A DNA stretch of 64,000 nt from Oceanimonas doudoroffii (GCF_002242685.1 NZ_NBIM01000001.1:186001-250000); one strand, 5' to 3'. Shown: positions 42,909 through 52,226, numbered from the stretch's first letter. Numbers and translations: made by a program. Notes: generated from the letters alone by a model not told the origin.

Positions 42909-43892
42909 TCAGCTTCCCTGCCGGAATTGCTCAAGGATCTGCCGGCCTCGCTCACCGGTTTCTTCCAGCCAGTGCTCCGTGGTGGTGTGGGCCGCCGCCT
43001 GCAATTCCTGCATGAACTCGGTAGGCAGTTGTTCCTTGATGGCCACCCCGTGTTGCTGCAGCGTGCGATAGTTTTCGGCTACGCGGGCGCGCACCTGCTG
43101 CCAGTTCCGTTCGTCGGTCTGACGGGCGGCTTCCAGCACGGCGGTTTGTTGCTCAGGCGACAGACGCTCAAACTCACTGCGGTTCATGTGCACCATATTC
43201 AGCGGAATGGCATATTGAATGGCGCTGTAGTGCTCCAGGTGCTCCCAGAAACTGGCGTTGGCACCGGCTTCGGCGGAGGTCAGCACCGCACTGATGCCCC
43301 CGGTGGAAAGTTGCGGCACCACATCGGCCCAGGACAGGTTGACCGGAGAGGCGCCGGCATTTTTCAGGGTAAGGGTGCCGTTCTTGTCGTAGGTGCGGAT
43401 CTTCAGGTTATTCAGGCCGGCGGTAGAGGCCACTTCCTGTTTTGCCCAGATACCGCTGGCCGGCCAGGGGGAGGCATACAGCAGGATCTGATCGTTATCG
43501 GCAAATACCTTGTCATAGTGGGGGCGTGCCAGCCGGTACAAGCGCTCTGCGTCATCTTCGTTGCGCACCAGAAAGGGCAGGGAAGAGAGCGCAAAAATGG
43601 GGTCTACTCCCGCCAGGGTGCCGGCCAAGGTATCTGCCAGCTGAATGGCATTGTCTGCCACGGCATAGAAATGATCTGCCGACTTGTAGCCGAGCGCCCC
43701 ACCGGTATGCAGGGCGATGGTGACCTCGTTGCTGGTCAGCTCCTTGACCTTGTCGATAAAGTAGCCGTCTCCTTCGGCATGAATGGAGCTGTGATTATAT
43801 TCATTGGAGAAGTCCATTCTGGTGGCGGCGGTGGTGTGTTGCGGCAACAGCAAGGCCAGTGACAAGGCGAGTGCGGAGAGGGTTTTTTGCAT
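42909..43892 (-). CDS. TRAP transporter solute-binding protein (second system)
   Basis: The 327-residue periplasmic DctP protein starts with a signal peptide (MQKTLSALALSLALLLPQ, cleavage near TAA). It then reads FSNEYNHSSIHAEGDGYFIDKVKELTSNEVTIALHTGGALGYKSADHFYAVADNAIQLADT, the substrate Arg region LNNLKIRTYDKNGTLTLKNAGASPVNLSWADVVPQL, and IQYAIPLNMVHMNRSEFERLS. The ATG at 43892 is chosen because the earlier start adds a charged leader before the signal. The substrate is unknown. Nearby racemase and P5C-reductase-like genes suggest an amino-acid-related acid. Confidence 0.9.
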   Translation of the reverse strand: MQKTLSALALSLALLLPQHTTAATRMDFSNEYNHSSIHAEGDGYFIDKVKELTSNEVTIALHTGGALGYKSADHFYAVADNAIQLADTLAGTLAGVDPIFALSSLPFLVRNEDDAERLYRLARPHYDKVFADNDQILLYASPWPASGIWAKQEVASTAGLNNLKIRTYDKNGTLTLKNAGASPVNLSWADVVPQLSTGGISAVLTSAEAGANASFWEHLEHYSAIQYAIPLNMVHMNRSEFERLSPEQQTAVLEAARQTDERNWQQVRARVAENYRTLQQHGVAIKEQLPTEFMQELQAAAHTTTEHWLEETGERGRQILEQFRQGS

Positions 43893-44055
43893 GATATGGT
43901 CATCCCTGACGGTAAGTTTCACCTGAGTATGTGAACTCGTGCTGAGAGACGACGCAGTAAAAGCGACTCAAACATATCCGCCCACGACGTGGCGTATACT
44001 CCCGCAATGGCCCCACGAGTGTCGCCAGGCCTTCAATGTAACCACAAGGACAACC

Positions 44056-44421
44056 ATGCCCAGCCGCAATTCAAACCACACTCAGGAAACCCGTGCCAGG
44101 CTGGATCGTCTGGCCTGGCTGCTGGACAGCGCCGTTCGGCTGCCCGGCGGTTTTCGCATTGGCCTGGACGGCATCATGGGGCTGGTGCCCGGGGTGGGGG
44201 ATCTGGCCGGTGCCGCGTTGTCGGGCTACATAGTGCTGCAGGCCGCGCGCATGAAACTGCCGGTTACCCTGCTGGCGCGCATGGGCCTGAACGTGCTGCT
44301 GGAAGTGCTGATTGGCAGCATTCCCATTCTTGGGGATCTGTTCGACTTTGCCTTCAAGGCCAACCGCCGCAATGTGCGGTTGATGGAGGACTATTTTGAG
44401 CGAACGGGGCGCGAAGGCTGA
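44056..44421 (+). CDS. DUF4112 membrane protein
   Basis: The 121-residue protein fits DUF4112: RLDRLAWLLDSAVRLPGGFRIGLDGIMGLVPGVGDLAGAALSGYIVLQAARMKLP, then LLARMGLNVLLEVLIGSIPILGDLFDFAFKANRRNVRLMEDY. It has two or three membrane helices. The ATG at 44056 follows AAGGACA. The function of the family is unknown. Confidence 0.9.
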   Translation: MPSRNSNHTQETRARLDRLAWLLDSAVRLPGGFRIGLDGIMGLVPGVGDLAGAALSGYIVLQAARMKLPVTLLARMGLNVLLEVLIGSIPILGDLFDFAFKANRRNVRLMEDYFERTGREG

Positions 44422-44456
44422 ATTGGCGCCCGCCCGGTCACTGCCAGGCGCCAATT
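44421..44456. terminator. Hairpin between convergent DUF4112 and racemase genes
   Basis: Perfect 10-base arms AATTGGCGCC and GGCGCCAATT surround a 16-base loop. No T-run follows, so termination is plausible but not certain. Confidence 0.55.
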
Positions 44457-44466
44457 GAGAGGCGAG

Positions 44467-45156
44467 CTACAGCGCCCACTCCACCGCCTTGGCGGCATGA
44501 ATAACCGTGGTGTCGTAAAGGGGCACCTCGGTGTGCTCCTGACCGATGAGCAGGCCAATTTCGGTGCACCCCAAAATAACCGCCTCGGCCCCGGCCTGCC
44601 GCAGCTCGTTAACGATGCGCAAATAAGCCTGGCGAGACTCGTCTTTGATCTCACCCAGGCAGAGCTCGCCGTAGATGATATCGTGAACAATTTTGCGGTC
44701 GGCCTCGTTGGGCACAACCACATCAAGGCCGTATTGTTCGGTCAGCCTTCCCTTGTAGAAGTCCTGCTCCATGGTAAAGGCGGTGCCCAGCAGGCCCACT
44801 TTCCTTACGCCGTCCTGAGTCAGTGCTTCGGCGGTGGCATCCGCAATATGCAGCAGGGGAATATGGATGTTTCGCTCGATGTCTGCGGCCACCTTGTGCA
44901 TGGTGTTGGTGCAGATCAATACAAAATCGGCCCCGCCCGCTTCCACGCTTTTGGCCGCATCAATCAGGATGTCGGCGGTGCCGGCCCAGTCGCCGCGGTG
45001 CTGGAGTTGCTCTATCGGCTGAAAATCCACGCTGTGCAGCACGATGTTGGCGGAGTGCAGGCCGCCAAGGCGCTGCTTGACCCCTTCGTTGATCTCTTTG
45101 TAATAGCCAAGGGTGCTCTCCCAGCTCATGCCGCCAATCAGGCCTATCGTTTTCAT
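44467..45156 (-). CDS. Aspartate/glutamate racemase family protein
   Basis: The 229-residue protein has TIGLIGGMSWESTLGYYKEINEGVKQRLGGLHSANIVLHSVDF, the first catalytic cysteine in LICTNTMHKVA, and the second in VILGCTEIGLLI. These two Cys are the racemase acid/base pair of the YgeA/RacX type. The ATG at 45156 gives the canonical start MKTIGLIGG. The likely substrate is a D/L amino acid, not identified. It is transcribed away from TRAP 2 on the same strand and near a LysR-type gene. Confidence 0.92.
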   Translation of the reverse strand: MKTIGLIGGMSWESTLGYYKEINEGVKQRLGGLHSANIVLHSVDFQPIEQLQHRGDWAGTADILIDAAKSVEAGGADFVLICTNTMHKVAADIERNIHIPLLHIADATAEALTQDGVRKVGLLGTAFTMEQDFYKGRLTEQYGLDVVVPNEADRKIVHDIIYGELCLGEIKDESRQAYLRIVNELRQAGAEAVILGCTEIGLLIGQEHTEVPLYDTTVIHAAKAVEWAL

Positions 45157-45246
45157 GTTGTTACTCTTGTTGGTTAGCCGCGCAAGCCAAAAAGTATTCA
45201 GGCAGGGTTTTGCCCGGTCAAGGCTTAACAACCAAGGGCCGGTCAG

Positions 45247-46173
45247 TTATGCCATGGGCCCCAGTGGTTGCGTTTGTTGCAGGGCACTGGCATAGACGCC
45301 GGCAAAGTGGCTTTTCAGCCAGTCCATCAACCCGCGCACGCGTTGCAGCTGAAAGCGGTGGGGCGGGCACACCAGCGAGAGCTGAGTGGTCTGGGACCAT
45401 TCCGGCAGCACCTCTACCAGCGCGCCCCGGTCAATGTCGGCCTGCACATAGGCGTCGGTCAGCCGGGTAACCCCAAGGCCAGACAGCGCGGCCTGGCGCA
45501 TGGCCCGGCCGCTGGTGATCCTGAAGCCGTTTTTTGCCTGAATAAGCTGCTGCTCGGTGCCGCGCTCCAGCAGCCAGTGCTCAACGCTGCCGTAGATAAG
45601 GGGCAGCCCTCGCAGATCGGCGGGCTCGCGCACCGGGCCGTGTTGTGCCAAAAACGCCGGGCTGGCCACATAGCGGGTGGTGACCCGGTGCAGGCTGCGG
45701 GCCACCAGGGAGGAGTCTTCCAGCACGCCCATGCGCACCACCAGATCATAATGGCTGCTCAGCAGATCCACCCGCGGGCTGGAGAAGTCCAGCTCCACTT
45801 CCACACCCGGGTGCGCCTGCTGAAAACGAAACACCAGCGGGGCTATCAGCTCTTCACCAATAATGCCGCCCACCGAGTTCATGCGAATGACCCCTTTCAG
45901 CTCTTTGGTTGACTGCATGGCCCATTCGGCGGCGGACTCCAGCTGCCGAAAGGCCAGCTGGCTGCGCTCGAAATAACCCTCTCCAATTTGGGTCAGGCGC
46001 AGGCTGCGGGTGGTGCGGTGCAGCAGCTGCACTTGCAGCGCTTGCTCCAGCTCGGTCACCTGCTGGCTGAGGTTGGCCTTGGACTGGCCGGAGGCATCGG
46101 CGGCCGCGGTAAAACTGCCGTGCTCGGCCACCAGCAGAAAGGCGCGCACCCAGCGCCAGGAGATATTGTTCAT
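45247..46173 (-). CDS. LysR-family transcriptional regulator
   Basis: The 308-residue regulator has an N-terminal winged helix (ISWRWVRAFLLVAEHGSFTAAADASGQSKANLSQQVTELEQALQVQLLHRTTRSLRLTQIGEGYFER) and a LysR effector domain (IRMNSVGGIIGEELIAPLVFRFQQAHPGVEVELDF). The layout resembles the DsdC/CrgA-type subgroup. It is divergent from the SDR gene at 46291 and is a likely regulator of it. Confidence 0.92.
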   Translation of the reverse strand: MNNISWRWVRAFLLVAEHGSFTAAADASGQSKANLSQQVTELEQALQVQLLHRTTRSLRLTQIGEGYFERSQLAFRQLESAAEWAMQSTKELKGVIRMNSVGGIIGEELIAPLVFRFQQAHPGVEVELDFSSPRVDLLSSHYDLVVRMGVLEDSSLVARSLHRVTTRYVASPAFLAQHGPVREPADLRGLPLIYGSVEHWLLERGTEQQLIQAKNGFRITSGRAMRQAALSGLGVTRLTDAYVQADIDRGALVEVLPEWSQTTQLSLVCPPHRFQLQRVRGLMDWLKSHFAGVYASALQQTQPLGPMA

Positions 46174-46290
46174 AAAAAGCGAACAGCCTTTTTGAAATGG
46201 GCCCATTTTTCATAATACCGGCCTTGGCCACAATACGCCCGTGTTTCACAGCCGGCCCGCCATGTTGGCGGCCCGGGGCTTAGGAGAAAG

Positions 46291-47016
46291 ATGATGGCAA
46301 AACCACTGGTAGTGATTACGGGCGCATCCTCCGGCATTGGCGCGGCCATTGCCCGGCAGTTTTCAAATGAAGGGCATCCGCTGCTGTTGCTGGCGCGCCG
46401 GGTTGAGCAACTTGAAGCCCTGGATCTGCCCAACGCCCTGTGTCGCCGGGTGGATGTGACCGACGCCGAGGCGTTTCGCGGCGCCATTCAAGAGGCCGAA
46501 GCCGTCTATGGCCCGGCAGATCTGCTGGTAAACAATGCGGGCGTGATGCTGCTGGGGCAGTTGAATACTCAAGACGCCGCCGAGTGGAAGCGCATGTTTG
46601 ACGTAAACGTGCTGGGCCTGCTGAACGGCATTCAGGCGGTGCTGGGCGACATGACCGCCCGAGGCCGGGGCACCATTTTGAATGTGAGCTCCATTGCCGG
46701 CAAAAAGAGCTTTCCCAACCACGCCGCCTATGTGGGCAGCAAGTTCGCGGTTAGCTCCATTACCGAAAACCTGCGCGAAGAAGTGGCCGACAGCAGCGTG
46801 CGCGTCATGGCCATTCACCCGGGCGCGGTAGACACCGAACTGCTGGGCCACACCACCAACCCGGACATTATTGCCGGTTATGAAGAGTGGAAAACCGCCA
46901 TGGGCGGCGTGCTGGTGGCGGACGATATCGCTCGTGCCGCGCTCTTTATGTATCAGCAGCCGCAGAACGTCAACATTCGCGACATTACCATTGCCGCCAC
47001 GCGGCAGCCGGCCTGA
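46291..47016 (+). CDS. Short-chain dehydrogenase/reductase
   Basis: The 241-residue SDR has TGASSGIG (9-16), the NNAG motif in DLLVNNAGVMLLG, catalytic Ser in NVSSIAG, and YVGSK (Tyr/Lys). HPGAVDTELLGHT is typical of classical NADP-type SDRs of the YdfG-like group. The start is ATGATG behind AGGAGAA. Divergence from a LysR gene is the common regulator/SDR arrangement. Confidence 0.93.
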   Translation: MMAKPLVVITGASSGIGAAIARQFSNEGHPLLLLARRVEQLEALDLPNALCRRVDVTDAEAFRGAIQEAEAVYGPADLLVNNAGVMLLGQLNTQDAAEWKRMFDVNVLGLLNGIQAVLGDMTARGRGTILNVSSIAGKKSFPNHAAYVGSKFAVSSITENLREEVADSSVRVMAIHPGAVDTELLGHTTNPDIIAGYEEWKTAMGGVLVADDIARAALFMYQQPQNVNIRDITIAATRQPA

Positions 47017-47053
47017 TCACCGCGCTCGGTCTTGCTGGTAAGCCAAAGGCATA

Positions 47054-47085
47054 AAAAACGGCCAGGGTGACAGCACCCTGGCCGT
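47054..47085 (-). terminator. Terminator between the SDR gene and the convergent membrane-protein gene
   Basis: The stem ACGGCCAGGGTG/CACCCTGGCCGT around ACAG has a T6 run on the minus strand and a weaker TTAGTTT on plus. It serves the gene at 47107 and perhaps the SDR gene. Confidence 0.88.
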
Positions 47086-47106
47086 TAGTTTAAAAGCGGC
47101 CGTTGC

Positions 47107-47520
47107 CTAGTAAGTGATTTCGATGCCCTGTCTGGCGACAAAAACGCCGGCATACAGGCTGCCCGCCAGCGTGCCGGCCGAGGTGGCAAAGGCCAGCATA
47201 AAGCTGAGGGCCGGCCCGTGAGAGAGCAGGGCCGAGTCCCACTCGAAATAGCGAACGGCGGCGGCCAGCGCAAACACCAGCATGGCACGCCGGTTCAGCA
47301 GCAAAAACAGCGGTATCTCAAACGCACCCACCTTGTTCCTGTCCTTGAAGCGAGACAACCCACGCCAGGCATAGGCCAGCGCCCCGGCGCAGGCCAGCAT
47401 CAGCACCGCAAGGGAGTAAGGCAGCGGCGTGTGACCGCTGAAGATGGAATACCATATGCTCACGGCATAAACCGCGCCCGCCATCCAGGCCACCACTAAC
47501 GGCAGCAGCACCAGCCCCAT
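47107..47520 (-). CDS. Uncharacterised membrane protein
   Basis: The 137-residue product has four hydrophobic stretches (5-27, 36-53, 66-88, 104-128) and a charged central loop (RGLSRFKDRNKVGAFEIPLF). I do not recognise a family. The start follows AGGAGCG-type bases, it has a clear terminator after it, and its codon use is like its neighbours, so it is probably real. Confidence 0.7.
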   Translation of the reverse strand: MGLVLLPLVVAWMAGAVYAVSIWYSIFSGHTPLPYSLAVLMLACAGALAYAWRGLSRFKDRNKVGAFEIPLFLLLNRRAMLVFALAAAVRYFEWDSALLSHGPALSFMLAFATSAGTLAGSLYAGVFVARQGIEITY

Positions 47521-47550
47521 GTTCGCTCCTTGTGTTTTACGTTCACGAAA

Positions 47551-47895
47551 TTACTTGAACATCTGCACATTCAGCGCTACCGCCTCACCCAGCCAGTAGG
47601 CATGGGTGGTGTGATCCGCCAGATCGTCGCCGGTGTCGGCATGCACCAGCACGCTCAGCGTGCCGCGATGCCGCTCCAGCCAGGGAATAAAGCGGTCAAA
47701 GTCGGCATGAGTAAACTTCACCTGGCAGCTCCACCGGGTATGCGGCCCCACCGGCTTTTGATGAATGCGGCCCACCTCAAGGGAAAACTCATTGGCAATG
47801 CGCTGGCACAATTCAGTGGCAAAGGCCAGCGTGTGCGCATCAAAATAAACGTGGGCGTGGTAGGCATCGTATTGATTAACCGGTGCTCTCGACAT
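47551..47895 (-). CDS. DOPA 4,5-dioxygenase family protein
   Basis: The 114-residue protein reads YDAYHAHVYFDAHTLAFATELCQRIANEF, GRIHQKPVGPHTRWSCQVKF, FIPWLERHRGTLSVLVHADTGDDLADHTTHAYWLG. The conserved histidines (HAHVYF, H in GPH, VLVHADTGDDLADHTTHA) match this small extradiol-type family. The ATG at 47895 gives the canonical start. The physiological role in bacteria is unclear. Confidence 0.92.
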   Translation of the reverse strand: MSRAPVNQYDAYHAHVYFDAHTLAFATELCQRIANEFSLEVGRIHQKPVGPHTRWSCQVKFTHADFDRFIPWLERHRGTLSVLVHADTGDDLADHTTHAYWLGEAVALNVQMFK

Positions 47896-47971
47896 TGTTA
47901 AATACCTTGGCTGAGTGAAGAACGCAGGCAAGCATTAAAAAACCGCCTGGCTGGGAACAGAGTGATCACCG

Positions 47972-48760
47972 TTAAAACGAGGTAAAGTCCGGCATAACGG
48001 GAGAGTCATCAAGCAAAAAGTCTCGAATAGTTGGCCCGATTCTGGATGAGTGCAGCGGAAACTCGCCGCATTTGTCCGGGGTAATATTTGGCAGGGTGGC
48101 GGTATCCAGCCGCTCCCAGACCGTGCGCGAAGAATAAGGCATGCGATGAGGCGACGACGCAAGAAAAGAAACCATGCCGAACAGGTATTTTCTGCGGTAA
48201 CGATGAGGGGGGAACAGGGTGGTCATCATAAAAGAGCCGCTGTTTTGGGACTCAAACTCCATCACAAACAAGCGCTCACCGTGATAGGCCGCCTTGCCCT
48301 CATAAACCGTGCTTTGCCGCGCATCTTCCGAGCGCATCAGCATGGAGTCTACGGTTTTGCTGTAAACCTGCCCCTCATGCTCCTCCAGCATGGTTAGCGC
48401 CACCACCACGCCATCCGGGGCGGCCGGAGATAAATTAAATGTTTGATAAACCCCCAAAAAGCGACGGAGGTCGCGCAGGCTGCCGGGAAAGGCATCATAA
48501 AAGGGGTCGGTCCGGCTGCCGGTTTTGGCCGAATTTTTCTGGTAGGCATGAATGAGCTGTTCGGGGGCTTCAAACATGTCTTCATCTCGCACACCAAAGT
48601 AGCGGGAAATGCGCCGCAAGTTGTGGCTGGAAGGTTTGGCCCGCCCGGTAAGGTATTTGCTGAACTGCTGCTGATTAATGCCGATATCGCGGCACACCTG
48701 TGCCGCTGAACCCCGCTCGGCGCACAGATATCGCAGGTTCTGGGAGAAGTGTGTACTCAT
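47972..48760 (-). CDS. XRE-family helix-turn-helix regulator with C-terminal sensor-like region
   Basis: The 262-residue protein has an N-terminal Cro/CI-type domain (FSQNLRYLCAERGSAAQVCRDIGINQQQFSKYLTGRAKPSSHNLRRISRYFGV) and a ligand-domain-like C-terminal part (DFRR-like RDLRRFLGVYQTFNLSPAAPDGVVVALTMLEEHEGQVYSKTVDSMLM). It is divergent from the M81 gene and probably controls it and the BCCT gene. A near-palindrome at 48804-48829 in the intergenic space is a possible site. Confidence 0.88.
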   Translation of the reverse strand: MSTHFSQNLRYLCAERGSAAQVCRDIGINQQQFSKYLTGRAKPSSHNLRRISRYFGVRDEDMFEAPEQLIHAYQKNSAKTGSRTDPFYDAFPGSLRDLRRFLGVYQTFNLSPAAPDGVVVALTMLEEHEGQVYSKTVDSMLMRSEDARQSTVYEGKAAYHGERLFVMEFESQNSGSFMMTTLFPPHRYRRKYLFGMVSFLASSPHRMPYSSRTVWERLDTATLPNITPDKCGEFPLHSSRIGPTIRDFLLDDSPVMPDFTSF

Positions 48761-48803
48761 GAATCGGCGTCCGTATCAACTCAATGTGAGCGCATAATAA
48801 AAC

Positions 48804-48829
48804 CTAAACTAGCATAAGCTCGCTTAGTT
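48804..48829. promoter_or_regulatory. Candidate operator between the XRE and M81 genes
   Basis: AAACTAGC and GCTTAGTT are near-inverted arms around ATAAGCTC, in an AT-rich space that also carries likely promoters. The assignment is tentative. Confidence 0.35.
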
Positions 48830-48977
48830 GCAAGCCGTTTGGGCTTCCTGATAATGGTGAAAGATGAAGCAATGATGAAACGGGGTGAGAAAGCAGGTTA
48901 TTTTTTAATGTTGTTAAGGGACTAACGGTTTAACTCAGGGTTAACGCATTAATTTTCAAGAAAATAGCGGAGTCGAC

Positions 48978-50450
48978 ATGCATCTATTTATTGCTACTCT
49001 CAGCACGGAAACCAACACATTCTCACCCTTGCCCACGTCATTGCAGAATTACGAAGATTATTTTCTCAGGCACGGCACTGCCACCCAGGAGCCCCCCAAT
49101 TTAATGACCGAAGCCCTTCATGTTTGGCGGGAGCGGGCAGAGGCGTTGGGCTGGCAAGTAACGGAAAGTCTGGCCGCCATTGCCGAGCCCGCCGGGCGAA
49201 CCACCAAAAGCGCTTATGCCGCGCTGAAGGGCGAAATTATTGATGATCTCAACAAGGCGGGTCAGCTGGACGTGGTGTTGCTGCAACTGCACGGCGCCAT
49301 GGTGGCCGAGGGCGTGGATGACTGTGAAGGAGATATCACCCAGGCCGTGCGCGCGCTGTGCCCCAATGCGGTGATTGGCATTGGGCTGGACTTGCATTGC
49401 CACCTGACTCCGGCCATGGAGGATGCCTGTGATCTGATCATCATGTTCAAGGAATACCCTCATGATGATGCCTCTGATCGCGCCCATGAAATCTTTGAGC
49501 TGGCGCAGCGCACGGCGACGGGTGAAATCAAACCGGTCATGGCCAGTTATGACTGCCGCATGATCTCCCTGTATCTCACCAAAGAAGGCGCCATGCGTGA
49601 CTTTGTGCAGCACATGCAGGCGCTGGAGCAAGAGCACAATATTTTGTCGGTGTCGTTGGCCCATGGCTTTCCCTGGGCCGATCTGGAAGAGGTTGGCACC
49701 CGCGTATTGGTGATCACCGATGCCGACCACGAGCTGGCGGCAAACAAGGCACAAGAACTTGGCAGGCGGCTGTTTGCCGAGCGCCACGCGGTGACCCGGC
49801 AATATCCGGACCTGGATGAGGCGCTGGCGCTAGCCGCCACCGTGACTGACGGACCCGTGGTGCTGGCGGATATGTCGGACAACTCGGGGGCGGGTGCACC
49901 CGGTGATGCAACCTATGTGCTGCAGGAAGTGCTGAAACGCGGGCTGACCAATGTGGCCTCCGGGCTTTACTGGGACCCAATGGCCGTGCGCTTTTGCCTT
50001 GATGCCGGCGAAGGGGCAGAGATCACCCTGCGCCTGGGCGGCAAGGTGGAGTCGGCCTCGGGCAGTCCGGTGGATATTCGAGGGCGCATTATGCGCATTG
50101 CCGATAATGTTGGGCAGCACCTCGGCGCCGGTCTGGAGCCGTTAGGAACCGTGGTGTGGTTTCAGGCGGAAAACGGGGTGGATCTGATCATCAACAACCT
50201 GAGAATTCAGGTGTATCACCCCGAGGCGTTTGAGCAAATGGGCATAGACCTGTCACAAAAATCGCTGATTGTGGTGAAGTCGCTGTTTCATTTCTACACG
50301 CCGTTTGCGGCCATCTCGTCAAAGGTAATTTTCTGTGCCACGCCGGGCCGGGTGAATCCAAATATTAATGAAATTGTATATCAGGACCGCGCCCTGGACT
50401 TTTGGCCCGCGGTAGAAAACCCATTTGAGAACGAAGCGGTGGCGTATTAA
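48978..50450 (+). CDS. M81-family metallopeptidase (microcystinase MlrC-like)
   Basis: The 490-residue protein opens IATLSTETNTFSPLPT and has the family's metal residues in GIGLDLHCHLTPAM and LLQLHGAMVAEGVDDCEGD, with SVSLAHGFPWADLEEVGTRVLV and LADMSDNSGAGAPGDATYVL following. It matches the N-terminal DUF1485 and C-terminal MlrC_C domains. MlrC finishes breakdown of microcystin in sphingomonads, but most homologues act on unknown amides or guanidines. It is followed 126 bases on by a BCCT carrier gene, suggesting import then hydrolysis of a quaternary or zwitterionic amide. Confidence 0.92.
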   Translation: MHLFIATLSTETNTFSPLPTSLQNYEDYFLRHGTATQEPPNLMTEALHVWRERAEALGWQVTESLAAIAEPAGRTTKSAYAALKGEIIDDLNKAGQLDVVLLQLHGAMVAEGVDDCEGDITQAVRALCPNAVIGIGLDLHCHLTPAMEDACDLIIMFKEYPHDDASDRAHEIFELAQRTATGEIKPVMASYDCRMISLYLTKEGAMRDFVQHMQALEQEHNILSVSLAHGFPWADLEEVGTRVLVITDADHELAANKAQELGRRLFAERHAVTRQYPDLDEALALAATVTDGPVVLADMSDNSGAGAPGDATYVLQEVLKRGLTNVASGLYWDPMAVRFCLDAGEGAEITLRLGGKVESASGSPVDIRGRIMRIADNVGQHLGAGLEPLGTVVWFQAENGVDLIINNLRIQVYHPEAFEQMGIDLSQKSLIVVKSLFHFYTPFAAISSKVIFCATPGRVNPNINEIVYQDRALDFWPAVENPFENEAVAY

Positions 50451-50576
50451 GTCGGAGTTCAATAAGGCTGCTTAAAAGAAAAAGATAGAACGCAGGACTC
50501 TTTGGTACGGTGCTTATGCGGGCGTTATTTGCAGTCGCCACATGAGCCTTACATGGAAGCAAGAGAGGTAGTAAAA

Positions 50577-52226
50577 GTGAAAGATCTATTTGATGGAATA
50601 AAGATAAAGGTCAACACTAACGGCTTTTACCAGGGCTACAGCATGCCGGTGTCTGTGATCAGCAAGTTTGTTATGTCTTCCTTGCTGATCTGGGCACTGA
50701 TATGGCCGCAAAGCGCAAATGAAAGCCTTGGCATTACCAACACCCTGTTATTAGGCTGGTTTAACGAGTTTTATATTTTAACGGTTGGCGGCTTTGCCTT
50801 TTTTCTGTTGTTGATTGCGTTTATTCCGGCAACGGGTAAACGGATTTTGGGCAAGCAGAGTGAAAAGCCCGAGTTCTCTACCATTTCTTGGTTTTCCATG
50901 ATGTTTGGCGCCGGGCTGGGCGTGGGCTTGATGGTGTATTCCACCGCCGAGCCGGTTGGGCTCTGGGGCAGCAACCCGGCCATTGTGGCCGGCGAAGTGG
51001 AGCCCTACAGCGCCGATGCCTTAACCTCCAGCTTTCGATACGCCTTTACCCATTTTGGCTTTCATATGTGGGCCATTTACGTGGTGGTGGGCCTGACCCT
51101 TGCCTATTTGTCTTATTCCCGCGGGCTGCCGCTGACCATTAGAACGGCGCTCACCCCGTTGTTTGGCCGGCGCATGAACGGCATGCTGGGCCATGTGTTC
51201 GACATTATGGGCATGGTGGCCACCATTTTGGGCATTTCCGTGACCATTGGCTTTGGGGTGAGCCAGTTTGTGGATGGCATGTATGCGATCACCGACATGG
51301 CATGGCTGGTGAAGGTAACCGACGGCCAGGCACCGCAGCCAAGCATTGTGGGGCTGCTGACGGCGTTGTTCCTGATTATGTCGCTGTCTATTATTTCCGC
51401 CGTGTCGGGGGTGGGGAAGGGGATAAAGTATTTATCAAACCTGAACCTGGTGTTATCAATGGGGTTGCTGCTCACCTTTGTGGTGTTTGGCTCCTTTCTG
51501 TTTGCCACCACCACCTATGCCACCGCACTGGGTGACTATCTTCTTCACCTGGTTGAGGTGTCATTCTCCGCATACCCGACCGACACGCCCCTGGGTGACT
51601 GGCAGAAGGGTTGGACGACCTTTTACTGGGCCTGGCAAATTGCCTTTGCCCCCTTTGTTGGGCTCTTTCTTGCCCGCATCTCACGGGGCCGCTCATTGCG
51701 TGAGTTTGTGCTTGGCGCCATGATTGCTCCCGCCCTGTTCTGCTTTGTGTGGCTGGTGGTGGTGGGCGGCACCGCCATCGACGCCGAGCTCAGCGGCCTG
51801 GCCAACGGCGCCATTATTAATGCCAGTGTTACCAATATGCTGTTTGAAAACCTGAGAGTGCTGCTGGGCAACGGCCTGTTCCTGAACCTGATGACCATGA
51901 TGTGTTTGGTGCTGATTGTGACCTTTCTGGTGACCTCATCCGACTCGGGCATTTTGGTATTGAACACCATCGCCTCGGGCGGCAATGTGCATGCCAGCGT
52001 GCGCCACCGGGTGCTGTGGGGCGTGCTGTTAACCCTGCTGATTGCCTCTTTGCTGATTGCGGGCAGTGAGTCGGGCACCGACCCACGCAAGGCTATTCAA
52101 AATGCCATGGTAATCGGCGCGCTGCCCTTTAATGTGGTCATGGTGATGATGTGCCTTTCATTGGGCAAGGTGCTGTTTATCGACTGCAAAAGCAGTAAGA
52201 AAGCCTTAAAGCACTGCACCGAGTAA
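50577..52226 (+). CDS. BCCT-family transporter (second copy)
   Basis: The 549-residue carrier has BCCT landmarks: SMMFGAGLGVGLMVYSTAEPVGLWG (GxGxG run), FTHFGFHMWAIYVVVGLTLAYLSYSRGLPLTIRTAL, FYWAWQIAFAPFVGLFLARISRGRSLREF, and FLVTSSDSGILVL. The GTG at 50577 is chosen because AGAGAGG lies at good spacing before it; the ATG at 50553 is an alternative. The tryptophan box reads YWAWQIAFAPF rather than YWGWWMSWSPF of the first copy, so substrate choice probably differs. It ends at a terminator. Confidence 0.93.
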   Translation: MKDLFDGIKIKVNTNGFYQGYSMPVSVISKFVMSSLLIWALIWPQSANESLGITNTLLLGWFNEFYILTVGGFAFFLLLIAFIPATGKRILGKQSEKPEFSTISWFSMMFGAGLGVGLMVYSTAEPVGLWGSNPAIVAGEVEPYSADALTSSFRYAFTHFGFHMWAIYVVVGLTLAYLSYSRGLPLTIRTALTPLFGRRMNGMLGHVFDIMGMVATILGISVTIGFGVSQFVDGMYAITDMAWLVKVTDGQAPQPSIVGLLTALFLIMSLSIISAVSGVGKGIKYLSNLNLVLSMGLLLTFVVFGSFLFATTTYATALGDYLLHLVEVSFSAYPTDTPLGDWQKGWTTFYWAWQIAFAPFVGLFLARISRGRSLREFVLGAMIAPALFCFVWLVVVGGTAIDAELSGLANGAIINASVTNMLFENLRVLLGNGLFLNLMTMMCLVLIVTFLVTSSDSGILVLNTIASGGNVHASVRHRVLWGVLLTLLIASLLIAGSESGTDPRKAIQNAMVIGALPFNVVMVMMCLSLGKVLFIDCKSSKKALKHCTE

